Part shown: positions 46,070 to 54,280 of the stretch, one piece after another
Layout of the letters: each line of letters begins with the position of its first letter
Position numbering within the stretch: the first letter of the stretch is position 1
Assembly (NCBI GenBank): GCA_963769115.1
Contig: CAVYKN010000005.1
Span: forward strand, 16,366 to 80,365
Source of the DNA: DASTFY01 sp963769115
GTDB lineage: Bacteria > Actinomycetota > Acidimicrobiia > Acidimicrobiales > Ilumatobacteraceae
Length of the DNA: 64,000 nucleotides
Direction of reading: 5' to 3'
Position numbers and translations under genes: made by a program
The notes under the pieces: generated by a model
Told to the model about the DNA's origin: nothing
Database searches by the model: none
What the model saw: the letters and a program-made list of their open reading frames with translations, nothing else

Positions 46070-46363
46070 TCAGAGCTCCTGCTTCGGGAGCTCCTCGACG
46101 TTGACGTCCTTGAAGCTCAGCACCTTCACCGTGGGGACGAACCGGCTGCGGCGGTACATGTCCCAGACCCACGCGTCCTTGAGCTCCAGCTCGACCAGCG
46201 GGCGCGGCCCCTCGTCGACCACCCGCACGCTCACCTCGTTGGCCAGGTAGAAGCGGCGCTCCGTCTCCACGGCGTACCGGAACAGGCCCGACACGTCCTG
46301 GTACTCCTGCGCCAGCTGCAGCTCTCGCTCGGCCTCGTAGTTCTCGAGGTCCTCGGTGCTCAC
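46070..46363 (-). CDS. DUF2469 family protein
   Basis: The protein has 97 residues from a GTG reading STEDLENYEAERELQLAQEY, then VSGLFRYAVETERRFYLAN and AWVWDMYRRSRFVPTVKVLS. This actinobacterial protein normally sits between the RNase HII and YraN genes. Here it directly follows rplS with a 51-base gap. Function is unknown, but its constant linkage to ribosome-associated genes is notable. Confidence 0.85.
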   Translation of the reverse strand: MSTEDLENYEAERELQLAQEYQDVSGLFRYAVETERRFYLANEVSVRVVDEGPRPLVELELKDAWVWDMYRRSRFVPTVKVLSFKDVNVEELPKQEL

Positions 46364-46414
46364 GCGGCGCACCGGGTGTCGGCGAACCGGGTGTCGGCGG
46401 CTCTGGCCGGCAAA

Positions 46415-46762
46415 TCAGTACTCGCGCTTCTCGCGGATGCGAGCCGCCTTCCCTCGGCGGTTGCGCAGGTAGTAGAGCTTGGCCCGGCGTACGTCGCCCC
46501 GCTTCAGGACGACGAGCTTGGCGATGATCGGCGAGTGCAGGGGGAACGTCCGCTCGACGCCGACCTGATAGCTGACCTTGCGGACCTTGAACGTCTCCTG
46601 CAGGCCCGAGCCGGACCGGCCGATGACGTTGCCGTGGAAGACCTGGACGCGCTCCCGGTTGCCCTCCTTGACCCGCACGTGCACCTCGACCTCGTCGCCG
46701 GCGGCGAAGTCGGGGAGGTCAGGACGGAGGCTGTCCTGGTCGATGAGATCGGTGGCTTTCAT
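46415..46762 (-). CDS. rplS: 50S ribosomal protein L19
   Basis: The protein has 115 residues, full length. Family stretches are LPDFAAGDEVEVHVRVKEG, RVQVFHGNVIGRSGSGLQET, VERTFPLHSPIIAKLVVLKR and VRRAKLYYLRNRRGKAARI. L19 sits at the subunit interface and contributes to bridges with 16S rRNA. It lies 34 bases after trmD in the expected rpsP-rimM-trmD-rplS order. Confidence 0.97.
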   Translation of the reverse strand: MKATDLIDQDSLRPDLPDFAAGDEVEVHVRVKEGNRERVQVFHGNVIGRSGSGLQETFKVRKVSYQVGVERTFPLHSPIIAKLVVLKRGDVRRAKLYYLRNRRGKAARIREKREY

Positions 46763-46796
46763 GGCGCGCTGGTCCTACGTCTCGTAAGAGGGTCGG

Positions 46797-47585
46797 TCAA
46801 GGATAGGCGACGGGGTCGAACTCTTCCAACAGGCCCTGCTCCTCGGCCGTGAGCCCGCCCCTGGCGGCGATCAGGTCGGGCCGGGCGGCCACGGTGCGAT
46901 GCAGGGCTTGGGCCCGGCGCCAGCGTTCGACGCGGGCGTGGTCGCCGGACCGGAGCGGCTCCGGCACCTCCCAGCCCCGGAACGAGGCCGGGCGGGTGTA
47001 CTGGGGCTCCTCCAGCAGCCCGGGCGGGTCGGAGGCCTCGACCGGCGCTCCGGCGGCTGCGACGGACGGCCCGCCCCCACCGCCGAACGACTCCCGCTCG
47101 GCCGAGCGCTCGTTGCCCATCACGCCAGGGAGCAGCCGGCTGACCGCCTCGATGACCACGCAGGCCGCCACCTCGCCCCCGGCCAGCACGTAGTCGCCGA
47201 TCGACAGCTCGCCGTCGACCAGGTGCTCCCGGACGCGGTGGTCGACGCCCTCGTACCGTCCGGCCAGCAGGCTGAAGCCGTCGCCCGAGGCCAGGCGGCG
47301 GGCCGTGGATTGGTCGAAGAGCCGCCCACCGGGCCCGAGCAGGTAGAGCGGTCGGGGCGGATCCGCCGCCTCGACGGACGCGAACACGGGCTCAGGCCGC
47401 AGCACCATGCCCGCGCCGCCGCCGAACGGGCTGTCGTCCACGGTGCGGTGGACGTCGGTGGTGTGATCCCGCAGGTCGTGGCAGCGCAGGTCGAGCCGAC
47501 CGGCCTCGCGGGCCCGGCCGAGGAGGCTCTCCCGGCAGAAGCCGTCCACCAGGCCGGGAAAGATCGTGAAGACGTCGATGCGCAC
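46797..47585 (-). CDS. trmD: tRNA (guanine-N1)-methyltransferase
   Basis: The protein has 262 residues with GTG start. TrmD landmarks are VFTIFPGLVDGF, DDSPFGGGAGMVLRPEPV, the knotted AdoMet site LLAGRYEGVDHRV and SIGDYVLAGGEVAACVVIEA, and LLEEPQYTRPASFRGWEVPE. It methylates G37 next to the anticodon and prevents frameshifting. A Gly/Ala/Pro-rich insert of about 20 residues (near residue 175) lengthens the linker before LLEEPQYT. It starts 4 bases after the rimM stop. Confidence 0.95.
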   Translation of the reverse strand: MRIDVFTIFPGLVDGFCRESLLGRAREAGRLDLRCHDLRDHTTDVHRTVDDSPFGGGAGMVLRPEPVFASVEAADPPRPLYLLGPGGRLFDQSTARRLASGDGFSLLAGRYEGVDHRVREHLVDGELSIGDYVLAGGEVAACVVIEAVSRLLPGVMGNERSAERESFGGGGGPSVAAAGAPVEASDPPGLLEEPQYTRPASFRGWEVPEPLRSGDHARVERWRRAQALHRTVAARPDLIAARGGLTAEEQGLLEEFDPVAYP

Positions 47586-47589
47586 GGGC

Positions 47590-48087
47590 TCAGGCCTCGT
47601 CCGAGGGCGCGGCCGGGGGCGCCTCGAACAGGCCTTCGGGGACAGCCACCACGGTCACGCCGTCCTCGCACGAGCGCACGAACACGATCGGCACGAGCGC
47701 GCCCGACTCCAGCTCCAGGATCTCGTGGGCGGGGTTGGCCAGCACGGACACGACACGGCCCCGCTCGATCCCGCTCCCCTCCTCCACGACCGACGAGCCG
47801 ATCAGCTCGTGCACCCAGATGGCCTCCGGATCCTCCAGGGCCTCGGCGTGGAGGGTCCGCCCGGCCAGTGCCTCGGCGCCCGTCCGGTCGACGACGTCCT
47901 CGAACTGCACCAGCCAGCGGCCCTGGTGCGGGCGCGCCGCCTGCACGAGGACCTCCCGGTCACCGGCCCACAGCCGGCTCCCCGGCGCCAGCCGCACCTC
48001 GGGGTAGTCGGACACGAGGCTCACCACGACCTCCCCGCGGAGACCGTGGGCCTTGACCACCCGCCCGACTTCTAGGCGGTCGGTCAA
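47590..48087 (-). CDS. rimM: Ribosome maturation factor RimM
   Basis: The protein has 165 residues. LEVGRVVKAHGLRGEVVVSL is the N-terminal RimM barrel, and the PRC-like C-terminal barrel includes WVHELIGSSVVEEGSGIERG and ALVPIVFVRSCEDG. It assists 30S maturation by binding S19. The start is TTG, overlapping the KH-protein stop (TTGA); this weak start implies coupled translation from the upstream gene. Confidence 0.93.
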   Translation of the reverse strand: MTDRLEVGRVVKAHGLRGEVVVSLVSDYPEVRLAPGSRLWAGDREVLVQAARPHQGRWLVQFEDVVDRTGAEALAGRTLHAEALEDPEAIWVHELIGSSVVEEGSGIERGRVVSVLANPAHEILELESGALVPIVFVRSCEDGVTVVAVPEGLFEAPPAAPSDEA

Positions 48088-48347
48088 TCCACGAAGTCGA
48101 CGTCGATCTCGACGCCGTCGCGGCTGGCCGCGGCCCGCACGACGGTGCGGATGTTCTGGGCCGTCCGACCTCTCCGGCCGATCACCCGGCCGAGCTCGCC
48201 GGGCGCCACATGGACCTCGAGGATCGTGCGCCGGCCCCGCTGCTCGGTGTCGATGCGGACCGCGTCAGGGTCGTCGACGAGGGCCCGCACGAGGTGGTCG
48301 AGCACGGCCGACGCCGTCGGCGCCACGACCGTGTTGGGGTCGCTCAC
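48084..48347 (-). CDS. khpA: KH-domain RNA-binding protein KhpA
   Basis: The protein has 87 residues with GTG start. A single KH domain is seen with the GxxG loop in LGRVIGRRGRTAQNIRTVVR. It normally sits between rpsP and rimM and acts with KhpB on RNA stability and cell elongation. It overlaps both neighbours by 4 bases. Confidence 0.92.
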   Translation of the reverse strand: MSDPNTVVAPTASAVLDHLVRALVDDPDAVRIDTEQRGRRTILEVHVAPGELGRVIGRRGRTAQNIRTVVRAAASRDGVEIDVDFVD

Positions 48348-48694
48348 GACGCCGCCTCAGTGGCCGGCTCCGTCGCCGCCTTCTTGGCCGTCTTCTCGGC
48401 CTTGTCACCCCTGGCAGCCGGGCCCCCGACCTTCGCCGCCACCTTGGCCGGGAGCTCGACGCCCGCGATCTGCAGCAGCTTGGCGACCCGCTCGGTCGGC
48501 TGCGCGCCATCGGCGAGGTACCGGGCCGCCTTGTCGGCGTCGAGGTTGATCACCGAGGGCTCCTGGCGGGGGTTGTACTGCCCGATGATCTCGATGAACC
48601 GCCCGTCTCGCGGCGAGCGCGAGTCGGCGGCCACGATCCGGTACTGCGGCTGCTTGGTCTTCCCCACCCGGGTGAGGCGCAGCTTCACTGCCAT
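48344..48694 (-). CDS. rpsP: 30S ribosomal protein S16
   Basis: The protein has 116 residues. VKLRLTRVGKTKQPQYRIVA, RDGRFIEIIGQYNPRQEP and ADGAQPTERVAKLLQIAGV define S16. An Ala/Lys-rich tail of about 30 residues extends beyond the normal end. It starts 16 bases after the ffh stop and leads the rpsP-khpA-rimM-trmD group. Confidence 0.96.
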   Translation of the reverse strand: MAVKLRLTRVGKTKQPQYRIVAADSRSPRDGRFIEIIGQYNPRQEPSVINLDADKAARYLADGAQPTERVAKLLQIAGVELPAKVAAKVGGPAARGDKAEKTAKKAATEPATEAAS

Positions 48695-48710
48695 GAGGTC
48701 GTCTTCTCTC

Positions 48711-50075
48711 CTAGTTCATGCCCGGGAACCCGGGCGGCAGGGCCGGCATGCGCCGTTTGCCCTTCTTGCTGCCAAGACCGCCCATGCGCTTCATGAGCTT
48801 CTGCATCTCCTGGAACTGCTTGACGAGGCGGTTGACCTCACCGGTCGTGGTGCCGCTGCCGTTGGCGATGCGAAGGCGGCGGCTCCCGTTGATGAGCTCC
48901 GGCTGGCGTCGCTCGTCGGCGGTCATCGAGCAGATGATCGCTTCGACCCGTTTGAGCTCGCCGTCGTCGATGTTGACGTTCTTGAGCTCTTTCGGGACCC
49001 CGGGCATCATAGCCACGAGGCTGGACAGGGACCCCATCTTCTGGACCTGGCGCATCTGGTCCAGGAAGTCGTCGAAGGTGAACTGCCCCTCGAGCAGGCG
49101 GGTCGCGGCCTCCTCGGCCTGGTCCTTCTCGAAGACCTCCTCGGCCTGCTCGATGAGCGAGAGCACGTCGCCCATGCCGAGGATCCGCCCCGCCATGCGG
49201 TCGGGGTGGAACTGGTCGAAGGCGTCCATCTTCTCGCCCGTGCTGGCGAAGGCGATGGGCCGGCCGATGACCTCCTTGACCGAGAGCGCCGCACCGCCGC
49301 GGGCATCACCGTCGAGCTTCGAGAGGATGACGCCGTCGAGCTCCAGCGTCTCGTGGAACGCCTCGGCGACGGTGACGGCGTCCTGACCGGTCATGGCGTC
49401 GACGACGAGGAACGTGTAGTTGGGATCGACCGCCTCGGAGATGCGCCGGACCTGATCCATCATCTCGGCGTCGATGGCGAGGCGACCGGCGGTGTCCACG
49501 ATGAGGACGTCCTTGCCGAGCCGCCGGGCCTCCTCCAGGCCCCGCTGGGCCACGGCGACGGGGTCACCGGTCCCGGAGCGGGCGGCCTCGTCGTCGCTGT
49601 ACACGACGACGTCGACCTGGCGGCCGAGCGTGCGGAGCTGGTCCACGGCGGCGGGCCGCTGGAGGTCGGCGCCGACCAGCAGCGGGTTGCGACCCTGCCG
49701 CTTGAACCAGCGGGCGAGCTTGGCGGAGCTGGTCGTCTTGCCCGAGCCCTGCAGGCCGGCCATCAGCACGACCGTCGGTGGGCGGGGGGCGTAGGTCAGC
49801 TTGAGGGTCTCGCCGCCGAGCAGGTTCGTGAGCTCGTCGTTGACGATCTTGATGATCTGCTGGCTTGGGCTCAGCGCCTTGGAGAGCTCCAGACCCACCG
49901 TCTGCTCGCGGATGCGGGCGACCACCTGGCGCACGACACGGACGTTGACGTCCGCCTCCAGCAGGGCGGTGCGGATCTCGGCCAGGACCTCGTCGACATC
50001 GGCCTCGGACAGCCGGCCCTTCCCGCGGAGGCGCTTGAGGATGCCGTCGAAGCGGTTGGACAGCGTGTCGAACAT
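48711..50075 (-). CDS. ffh: Signal recognition particle protein Ffh (SRP54)
   Basis: The protein has 454 residues. The N domain starts MFDTLSNRFDGILKRLRGKG. The G domain has VLMAGLQGSGKTTSSAKLA, VDTAGRLAIDAEMM and SKLDGDARGGAALS. The methionine-rich M domain ends QKLMKRMGGLGSKKGKRRMP. It binds 4.5S RNA and signal peptides and docks with FtsY, also encoded in this cluster. The ATG complementary to 50073-50075 is preferred to upstream readings; TAGCCT lies 10 bases upstream on the coding strand. Confidence 0.96.
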   Translation of the reverse strand: MFDTLSNRFDGILKRLRGKGRLSEADVDEVLAEIRTALLEADVNVRVVRQVVARIREQTVGLELSKALSPSQQIIKIVNDELTNLLGGETLKLTYAPRPPTVVLMAGLQGSGKTTSSAKLARWFKRQGRNPLLVGADLQRPAAVDQLRTLGRQVDVVVYSDDEAARSGTGDPVAVAQRGLEEARRLGKDVLIVDTAGRLAIDAEMMDQVRRISEAVDPNYTFLVVDAMTGQDAVTVAEAFHETLELDGVILSKLDGDARGGAALSVKEVIGRPIAFASTGEKMDAFDQFHPDRMAGRILGMGDVLSLIEQAEEVFEKDQAEEAATRLLEGQFTFDDFLDQMRQVQKMGSLSSLVAMMPGVPKELKNVNIDDGELKRVEAIICSMTADERRQPELINGSRRLRIANGSGTTTGEVNRLVKQFQEMQKLMKRMGGLGSKKGKRRMPALPPGFPGMN

Positions 50076-50128
50076 GCGGCGGGCCAGGCTACCGGACAGG
50101 TGTGGCTGCCCTGAGGCCACCCCCGACG

Positions 50129-50155
50129 CCTGATTGCCGGCTCCCCCGGATCAGG
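50129..50155 (-). terminator. Stem-loop downstream of the DUF1206 gene
   Basis: CCTGAT and ATCAGG arms enclose an inner CCGG-n5-CCGG stem, giving an interrupted 10-bp hairpin just after the DUF1206 stop and before ffh on the same strand. It would separate the two transcripts. Confidence 0.5.
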
Positions 50156-50160
50156 ACGGG

Positions 50161-51012
50161 TCAGGGCGCTTCGAGGCGGCGGCGATGGAACGTCAGCGCG
50201 CAGAAGATCCCGTAGGCGATGAAGCCCAAGCCGACGACGGCGCCGACAGCCTGGCCCCAGCCCTCGACGACGACACGGCGAAGGGCCCCGTCGAGTCCGG
50301 TGGCTTCCGCAGGATCGAAGGTGACCGCCGCGCGAACCAGGAAGAAGCCGACCAAGCCGAGCGCCACGCCCCGGCCGATCTCGCCCACCACGGCCAGCCG
50401 TCGGATCCACTGGTGTTGCGATGCGGACATACCGCCCAGGTCCAGTTCGTCCTCGACGTCCTGGGTCACGGCCTTCTTGATGCGGTACAAGCCCACCGCC
50501 ACCAGGATCACGCCGGCGATGCCGACCAGCCATCGCCCGGCGCTGTTCTCCATGAACCCCTTCGCCGCGTCGCTCACCGTCTGGTTGCCGTCCGTGACCT
50601 GCTCGCTGCGGGCGAGGGCAACGGCCGTGACGCCGAGGAACCCGTACAGCGCAGCGCTGCAGAGATAGCCGATGCGCCGCGCCCAGCTCTCCGCGCCGCC
50701 CTGGCCCGGGAGCAGGGCACTAGCGATCCGCCAGAGGGCGTAGAGGAAGAGACCGATCGCCAACGCCCACATGAGCGCCGGGCCCCAGGAGGTGGAGGCG
50801 ATCTCCTTGAGCGCGCCGTTGGGGCTGGCCTCCTGGCTGGTTGCAGCGTCGGACCAACCGAGCGCCTGGCGCACCAGCAACAGGACGAGCACACCCGCGA
50901 GCAGGTACACCACACCCTTCGCCAGCCAGCCGAGGCGCGCCAGCTTGACCAGGCCGGGGTGGTCATGGGTGAAGTCGGCGGTCGAGTTCTGGACGGGTGA
51001 GATGGCAGACAC
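50161..51012 (-). CDS. DUF1206 integral membrane protein
   Basis: The protein has 283 residues with six predicted membrane helices in three repeated pairs, each with a Gly-rich start (LARLGWLAKGVVYLLAGVLV, RRIGYLCSAALYGFLGVTAV, VVGEIGRGVALGLVGFFLVR). This is the triplicated DUF1206 layout. GGAGGAGG upstream of the GTG at 51012 fixes the start. The family is common in actinobacteria and has no firm function. Confidence 0.85.
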   Translation of the reverse strand: MSAISPVQNSTADFTHDHPGLVKLARLGWLAKGVVYLLAGVLVLLLVRQALGWSDAATSQEASPNGALKEIASTSWGPALMWALAIGLFLYALWRIASALLPGQGGAESWARRIGYLCSAALYGFLGVTAVALARSEQVTDGNQTVSDAAKGFMENSAGRWLVGIAGVILVAVGLYRIKKAVTQDVEDELDLGGMSASQHQWIRRLAVVGEIGRGVALGLVGFFLVRAAVTFDPAEATGLDGALRRVVVEGWGQAVGAVVGLGFIAYGIFCALTFHRRRLEAP

Positions 51013-51133
51013 AGTGGCCTCCTCCGGCCCGCACGAGCGCGGGCATCTCCAAGCCTCCTCGGGGTACCCCGTCGACCGTCCTCTGCAAACGCTCATGCGG
51101 GCTCGCCCCGGCGTGAGCCGTAACTTGGCCGGT

Positions 51134-51907
51134 GTGGATGCGTTCTCGCTGTTCGATCGGACCGCAGTGGTCACCGGTGCGTCCCGGGGCATCGGCGCCG
51201 CGATCGCCACGGCCCTCGACGCCGCCGGTGCCCGCGTGGCGCTCGTGGCCCGCTCGGCCGATGACCTGGGCAAGGTGGCCGGCGGGCTGCGGAACGACCC
51301 CGTCCTGATCCCGGCCGACCTGGCCGAGCCCGACGCGCCGGCGACGGTCGCCGCCGCGGCCCTGGACTCGCTCGGCCCGGTCGACGTGCTGGTCAACAAC
51401 GCCGGGGCCGGCGTCCGCACGGATTCGCTCGAACTCGACGCCGAGACCATCGACCGCCTGCTGACCCTCAACGTCCGCAACCTGCTCCTGCTCACCACGG
51501 CCCTGCTGCCCCCGATGCTGGAGCGGGGACGCGGCTCGGTCATCAACGTCTCGTCGGTGTCGTCCCAGGTGGGGACCCCGCGCCGGTCCGCCTACGCCGC
51601 CTCCAAGGGCGCGGTCGACGCCATGACCCGCTCGCTGGCCATGGAGTACGGCCCGCACGGCGTCCGGGTCAACGCGGTGGCGCCGGGCGTGATCATCACC
51701 TCGATGTGGGAGCGCAACCGGAGCATCCCCGGGGTGATCGAGCAGGTCGAGGCCCAGATCGCGCTCCGTCGTTGGGGCCTGCCCGACGACGTGGCCGACG
51801 TCGTCGTGTTCCTGGCCTCCGACGCGGCGCGCTACGTCACGGCCCAGACGATCGAGGTCGACGGCGGCATGGCCTCCACGCTCGACTTGTACGGCGGCCC
51901 GGTGTGA
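51134..51907 (+). CDS. Short-chain dehydrogenase/reductase
   Basis: The protein has 257 residues, a complete classical SDR: VVTGASRGIGAAIATAL, DVLVNNAGAG, VINVSSVSSQ, catalytic YAASKGAVDAMTRS, and an IEVDGGMAST tail typical of 3-oxoacyl-ACP-reductase-like members. TAACTT at 51121-51126 lies 7 bases before the GTG, suggesting a leaderless start diverging from the DUF1206 gene. It is coupled to the following MmcQ-type gene (GTGA overlap). The substrate is unknown. Confidence 0.85.
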   Translation: MDAFSLFDRTAVVTGASRGIGAAIATALDAAGARVALVARSADDLGKVAGGLRNDPVLIPADLAEPDAPATVAAAALDSLGPVDVLVNNAGAGVRTDSLELDAETIDRLLTLNVRNLLLLTTALLPPMLERGRGSVINVSSVSSQVGTPRRSAYAASKGAVDAMTRSLAMEYGPHGVRVNAVAPGVIITSMWERNRSIPGVIEQVEAQIALRRWGLPDDVADVVVFLASDAARYVTAQTIEVDGGMASTLDLYGGPV

Positions 51908-52296
51908 GCGCGGCGCGCCGGACCAGCGCCAAGCAACGGCAGGCGATGACCCGCTGCAGGGACTTCGCCCTGTCGTTGCCCGGTGCCTGGGAGGACCACC
52001 CGTGGGGCGACACCGTGGTCAAGGTGGGCAAGAAGATCTTCGTCTTCCTGGGGATGGACGGCGACGACTCGGTCGGGGCGTCGGTGAAGCTGCCCGACTC
52101 GCGAGACCAGGCCCTGAGCATGTCCGGGACGGAGCCGACGGGCTACGGCCTCGGCAAGGCGGGCTGGGTCAGCGCGCGGTACGGCCCCGGCGAGGACGTG
52201 CCGGTCGACATCCTGTGCGACTGGATCGAGGAGAGCTACCGGGCCATCGCCGGCAAGAAGCTGATCGCCGAGCTCGACGCCCGCGCCGCCGGCTGA
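51904..52296 (+). CDS. MmcQ/YjbR-family DNA-binding-fold protein
   Basis: The protein has 130 residues. Family features are CRDFALSLPGAWEDHPWGDT, VVKVGKKIFVFLGMDG, and the closing WIEESYRAIAGKKL. The CyaY-like fold is used for DNA binding in some relatives, but the role is not established. The GTG overlaps the SDR stop; an internal ATG at 51946 is possible. Confidence 0.8.
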   Translation: MSAARRTSAKQRQAMTRCRDFALSLPGAWEDHPWGDTVVKVGKKIFVFLGMDGDDSVGASVKLPDSRDQALSMSGTEPTGYGLGKAGWVSARYGPGEDVPVDILCDWIEESYRAIAGKKLIAELDARAAG

Positions 52297-52308
52297 CCGG
52301 CGGGGCGG

Positions 52309-53433
52309 TCACTCCTCGAAGAGCGCGTCGACGAACTCGTCGGGGTCGAACGGGATCAGGTCGCCGATGGCCTCACCGAGGCCGACCAGCTTGACCGGGA
52401 TGCCCAGATCGGTCTGGACCGCGAACACGATGCCGCCCTTGGCCGAGCCGTCGAGCTTGGTCAGCACCACGCCCGTGACCTCGGTGGCCTCGGCGAACTG
52501 GCGGGCCTGCACCAGGCCGTTCTGGCCGGTGGTGGCGTCGATGACCAGGAGCACCTCGGTGACGCGACCCGGCTCGCGGTCGGCCACCCGCCGCACCTTG
52601 CGCAGCTCCTCCATCAGGTTGGTCTTGGTGTGGAGCCGCCCGGCGGTGTCGGCCAGGACGAGGTCGTAGCCCCGCGCCGCGGCGCGCTGCACGGCGTCGA
52701 AGATCACCGAGCTCGGGTCGCCGCCCTCGCTGCCCCGCACGAAGTCGGCGCCCGCCCGCTCCGCCCACGTGCCGAGCTGTTCGGCCGCCGCGGCCCGGAA
52801 CGTGTCGCCGGCGCCCATGACCACCCGATGGCCGTCCGCCTCCTGCTGCGCGCCGAGCTTGCCGATGGTGGTCGTCTTGCCCACCCCGTTCACCCCGACG
52901 AACAGCCAGACGTTCGGCGAGCCCTCCGGCCCCGGCTCCAGATGGAGGTCGCGGTCGAGCCCCGCCAGCTGGGCCTTCATGTCCTCCTTGAGCGCCTCCA
53001 GGAGCGCGTCGGGCTCGGTGATCTCCTTGTCCCGCACCCGCCCCTTCAGGTCGTCGAGCAGGGCGTCCGTGACCGTCACCCCGACGTCGGCCCGGAGCAA
53101 CGCCTCCTCCAGCTCGTCCCACGTCTCGGTGTCGATCCCCGAGCGGCTGCGCACGCCGAGCAGCGCCCCGGTGAGCGCGGCCCGGGCCTTGCCGACCCGG
53201 TCCCGCAGGCGGGGACGCTCCTCGACCAGGACCGCGCCGGGCGGTTCTCCGGCAACCTCCTCGGTGTCGGGCCCCTCCGGCTCGACGCCGGGGCGCTCCT
53301 CCAGCACGACGGACGGGGTCGCTGCGGCGGCACGGTCCTCGCGGCGGACCCGGGACCGGCTGACCAGCAGGACGCCGAAGCCGAAGACCAGGACGACGGC
53401 GATGAGGATGAGGAAGAGCAGCTCCGTACCCAT
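52309..53433 (-). CDS. ftsY: Signal recognition particle receptor FtsY
   Basis: The protein has 374 residues. An N-terminal membrane helix (LLFLILIAVVLVFGFGVLLV) and an acidic linker precede the NG domain: VGVNGVGKTTTIGKLGAQ, DLVLADTAGRLHTKTNLMEE and VLTKLDGSAKGGIVFAV. The membrane helix is typical of actinobacterial FtsY, whereas the E. coli protein relies on an amphipathic acidic domain. It receives Ffh-ribosome complexes at the membrane. It follows potC by 32 bases on the same strand. Confidence 0.96.
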   Translation of the reverse strand: MGTELLFLILIAVVLVFGFGVLLVSRSRVRREDRAAAATPSVVLEERPGVEPEGPDTEEVAGEPPGAVLVEERPRLRDRVGKARAALTGALLGVRSRSGIDTETWDELEEALLRADVGVTVTDALLDDLKGRVRDKEITEPDALLEALKEDMKAQLAGLDRDLHLEPGPEGSPNVWLFVGVNGVGKTTTIGKLGAQQEADGHRVVMGAGDTFRAAAAEQLGTWAERAGADFVRGSEGGDPSSVIFDAVQRAAARGYDLVLADTAGRLHTKTNLMEELRKVRRVADREPGRVTEVLLVIDATTGQNGLVQARQFAEATEVTGVVLTKLDGSAKGGIVFAVQTDLGIPVKLVGLGEAIGDLIPFDPDEFVDALFEE

Positions 53434-53465
53434 GGCGGCGCCACCCTAAGGCAGTGGCCCGGTCG

Positions 53466-54273
53466 TCAGTGGCCGGTCGTCAGGCCGGGCGGCTCGCCCG
53501 TGAGGCGCTGGGCCAGCCACGCCAGCGGGATCGACAGCAGCATCACGACCGTGGCCACGACCGTCACCAACGGCACGTTGTTCGGCCGGGCGAAGTTGTT
53601 GAGGATCCACTGCGGCAAGGTCTCGATCCCGGCGCCGGCGGTGAAGGTGGTGACGACGATCTCGTCGAAGCTCAGGGCGAAGGCCAGCAGCCCACCGGCC
53701 AGCAGGGCGGAGCGGATGAGCGGGAACGTGACGTGGCGGAAGGTCTGCCAGCCGCTCGCCCCCAGGTCCGCCGAGGCCTCCTGCACGTTGGGCGACAGGC
53801 GGCGCAGCCGGGCGACCACGTTGTTGAAGGCCAGCACGATGCAGAACGTGCCGTGGCCGATGACGACCGTCGTGAAGCCGAGGTCCCACCCCAGCCGGAT
53901 GAACGTGTTGCGCAGCGCCACGCCCGTGACGATGCCCGGGCAGCGCGATGGGCAGCACGATGAGGAACGACAGGGAGTTGCGCCCGAAGAACTTGTACCG
54001 GTGGAGCGCGAACGACAGGCACGTCCCGAGCACCAGCGCCACCGCGGTCGCCGCCAGCGCCAGCTTGACCGAGGTCCAGAGGGCCTCCCGCGGGGCATCG
54101 GCGTCGTAGGCCCGGCGCCACCACTCCAGCCAGAGTCCGTCGGGGGGCCAGCTCAGGGACGTCGCCGTGTTGAAGCTGAGGATCACGATCAACGCCAGCG
54201 GCAGGTAGAGGAACCCGAGGACCGCCCAGGAGAAGATCCGCAGGATCCAGCGGGCGGGGGCAGAGAGGGTCAT
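53466..54273 (-). CDS. potC: Spermidine/putrescine-type ABC transporter permease, PotC-like (frame broken once)
   Basis: The inferred product has about 268 residues with six membrane helices. The ATPase-contact EAA loop reads NVQEASADLGASGWQTFRHV, followed by FALSFDEIVVTTFTAG, typical of PotC. The frame changes at about 53937-53940, where the coding strand ALPGIVTG codons carry one extra G in a GGG run. It begins 7 bases after the potB stop. With PotB it forms the channel of the polyamine importer. Confidence 0.85.
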
Positions 54274-54280
54274 CGGCGCG

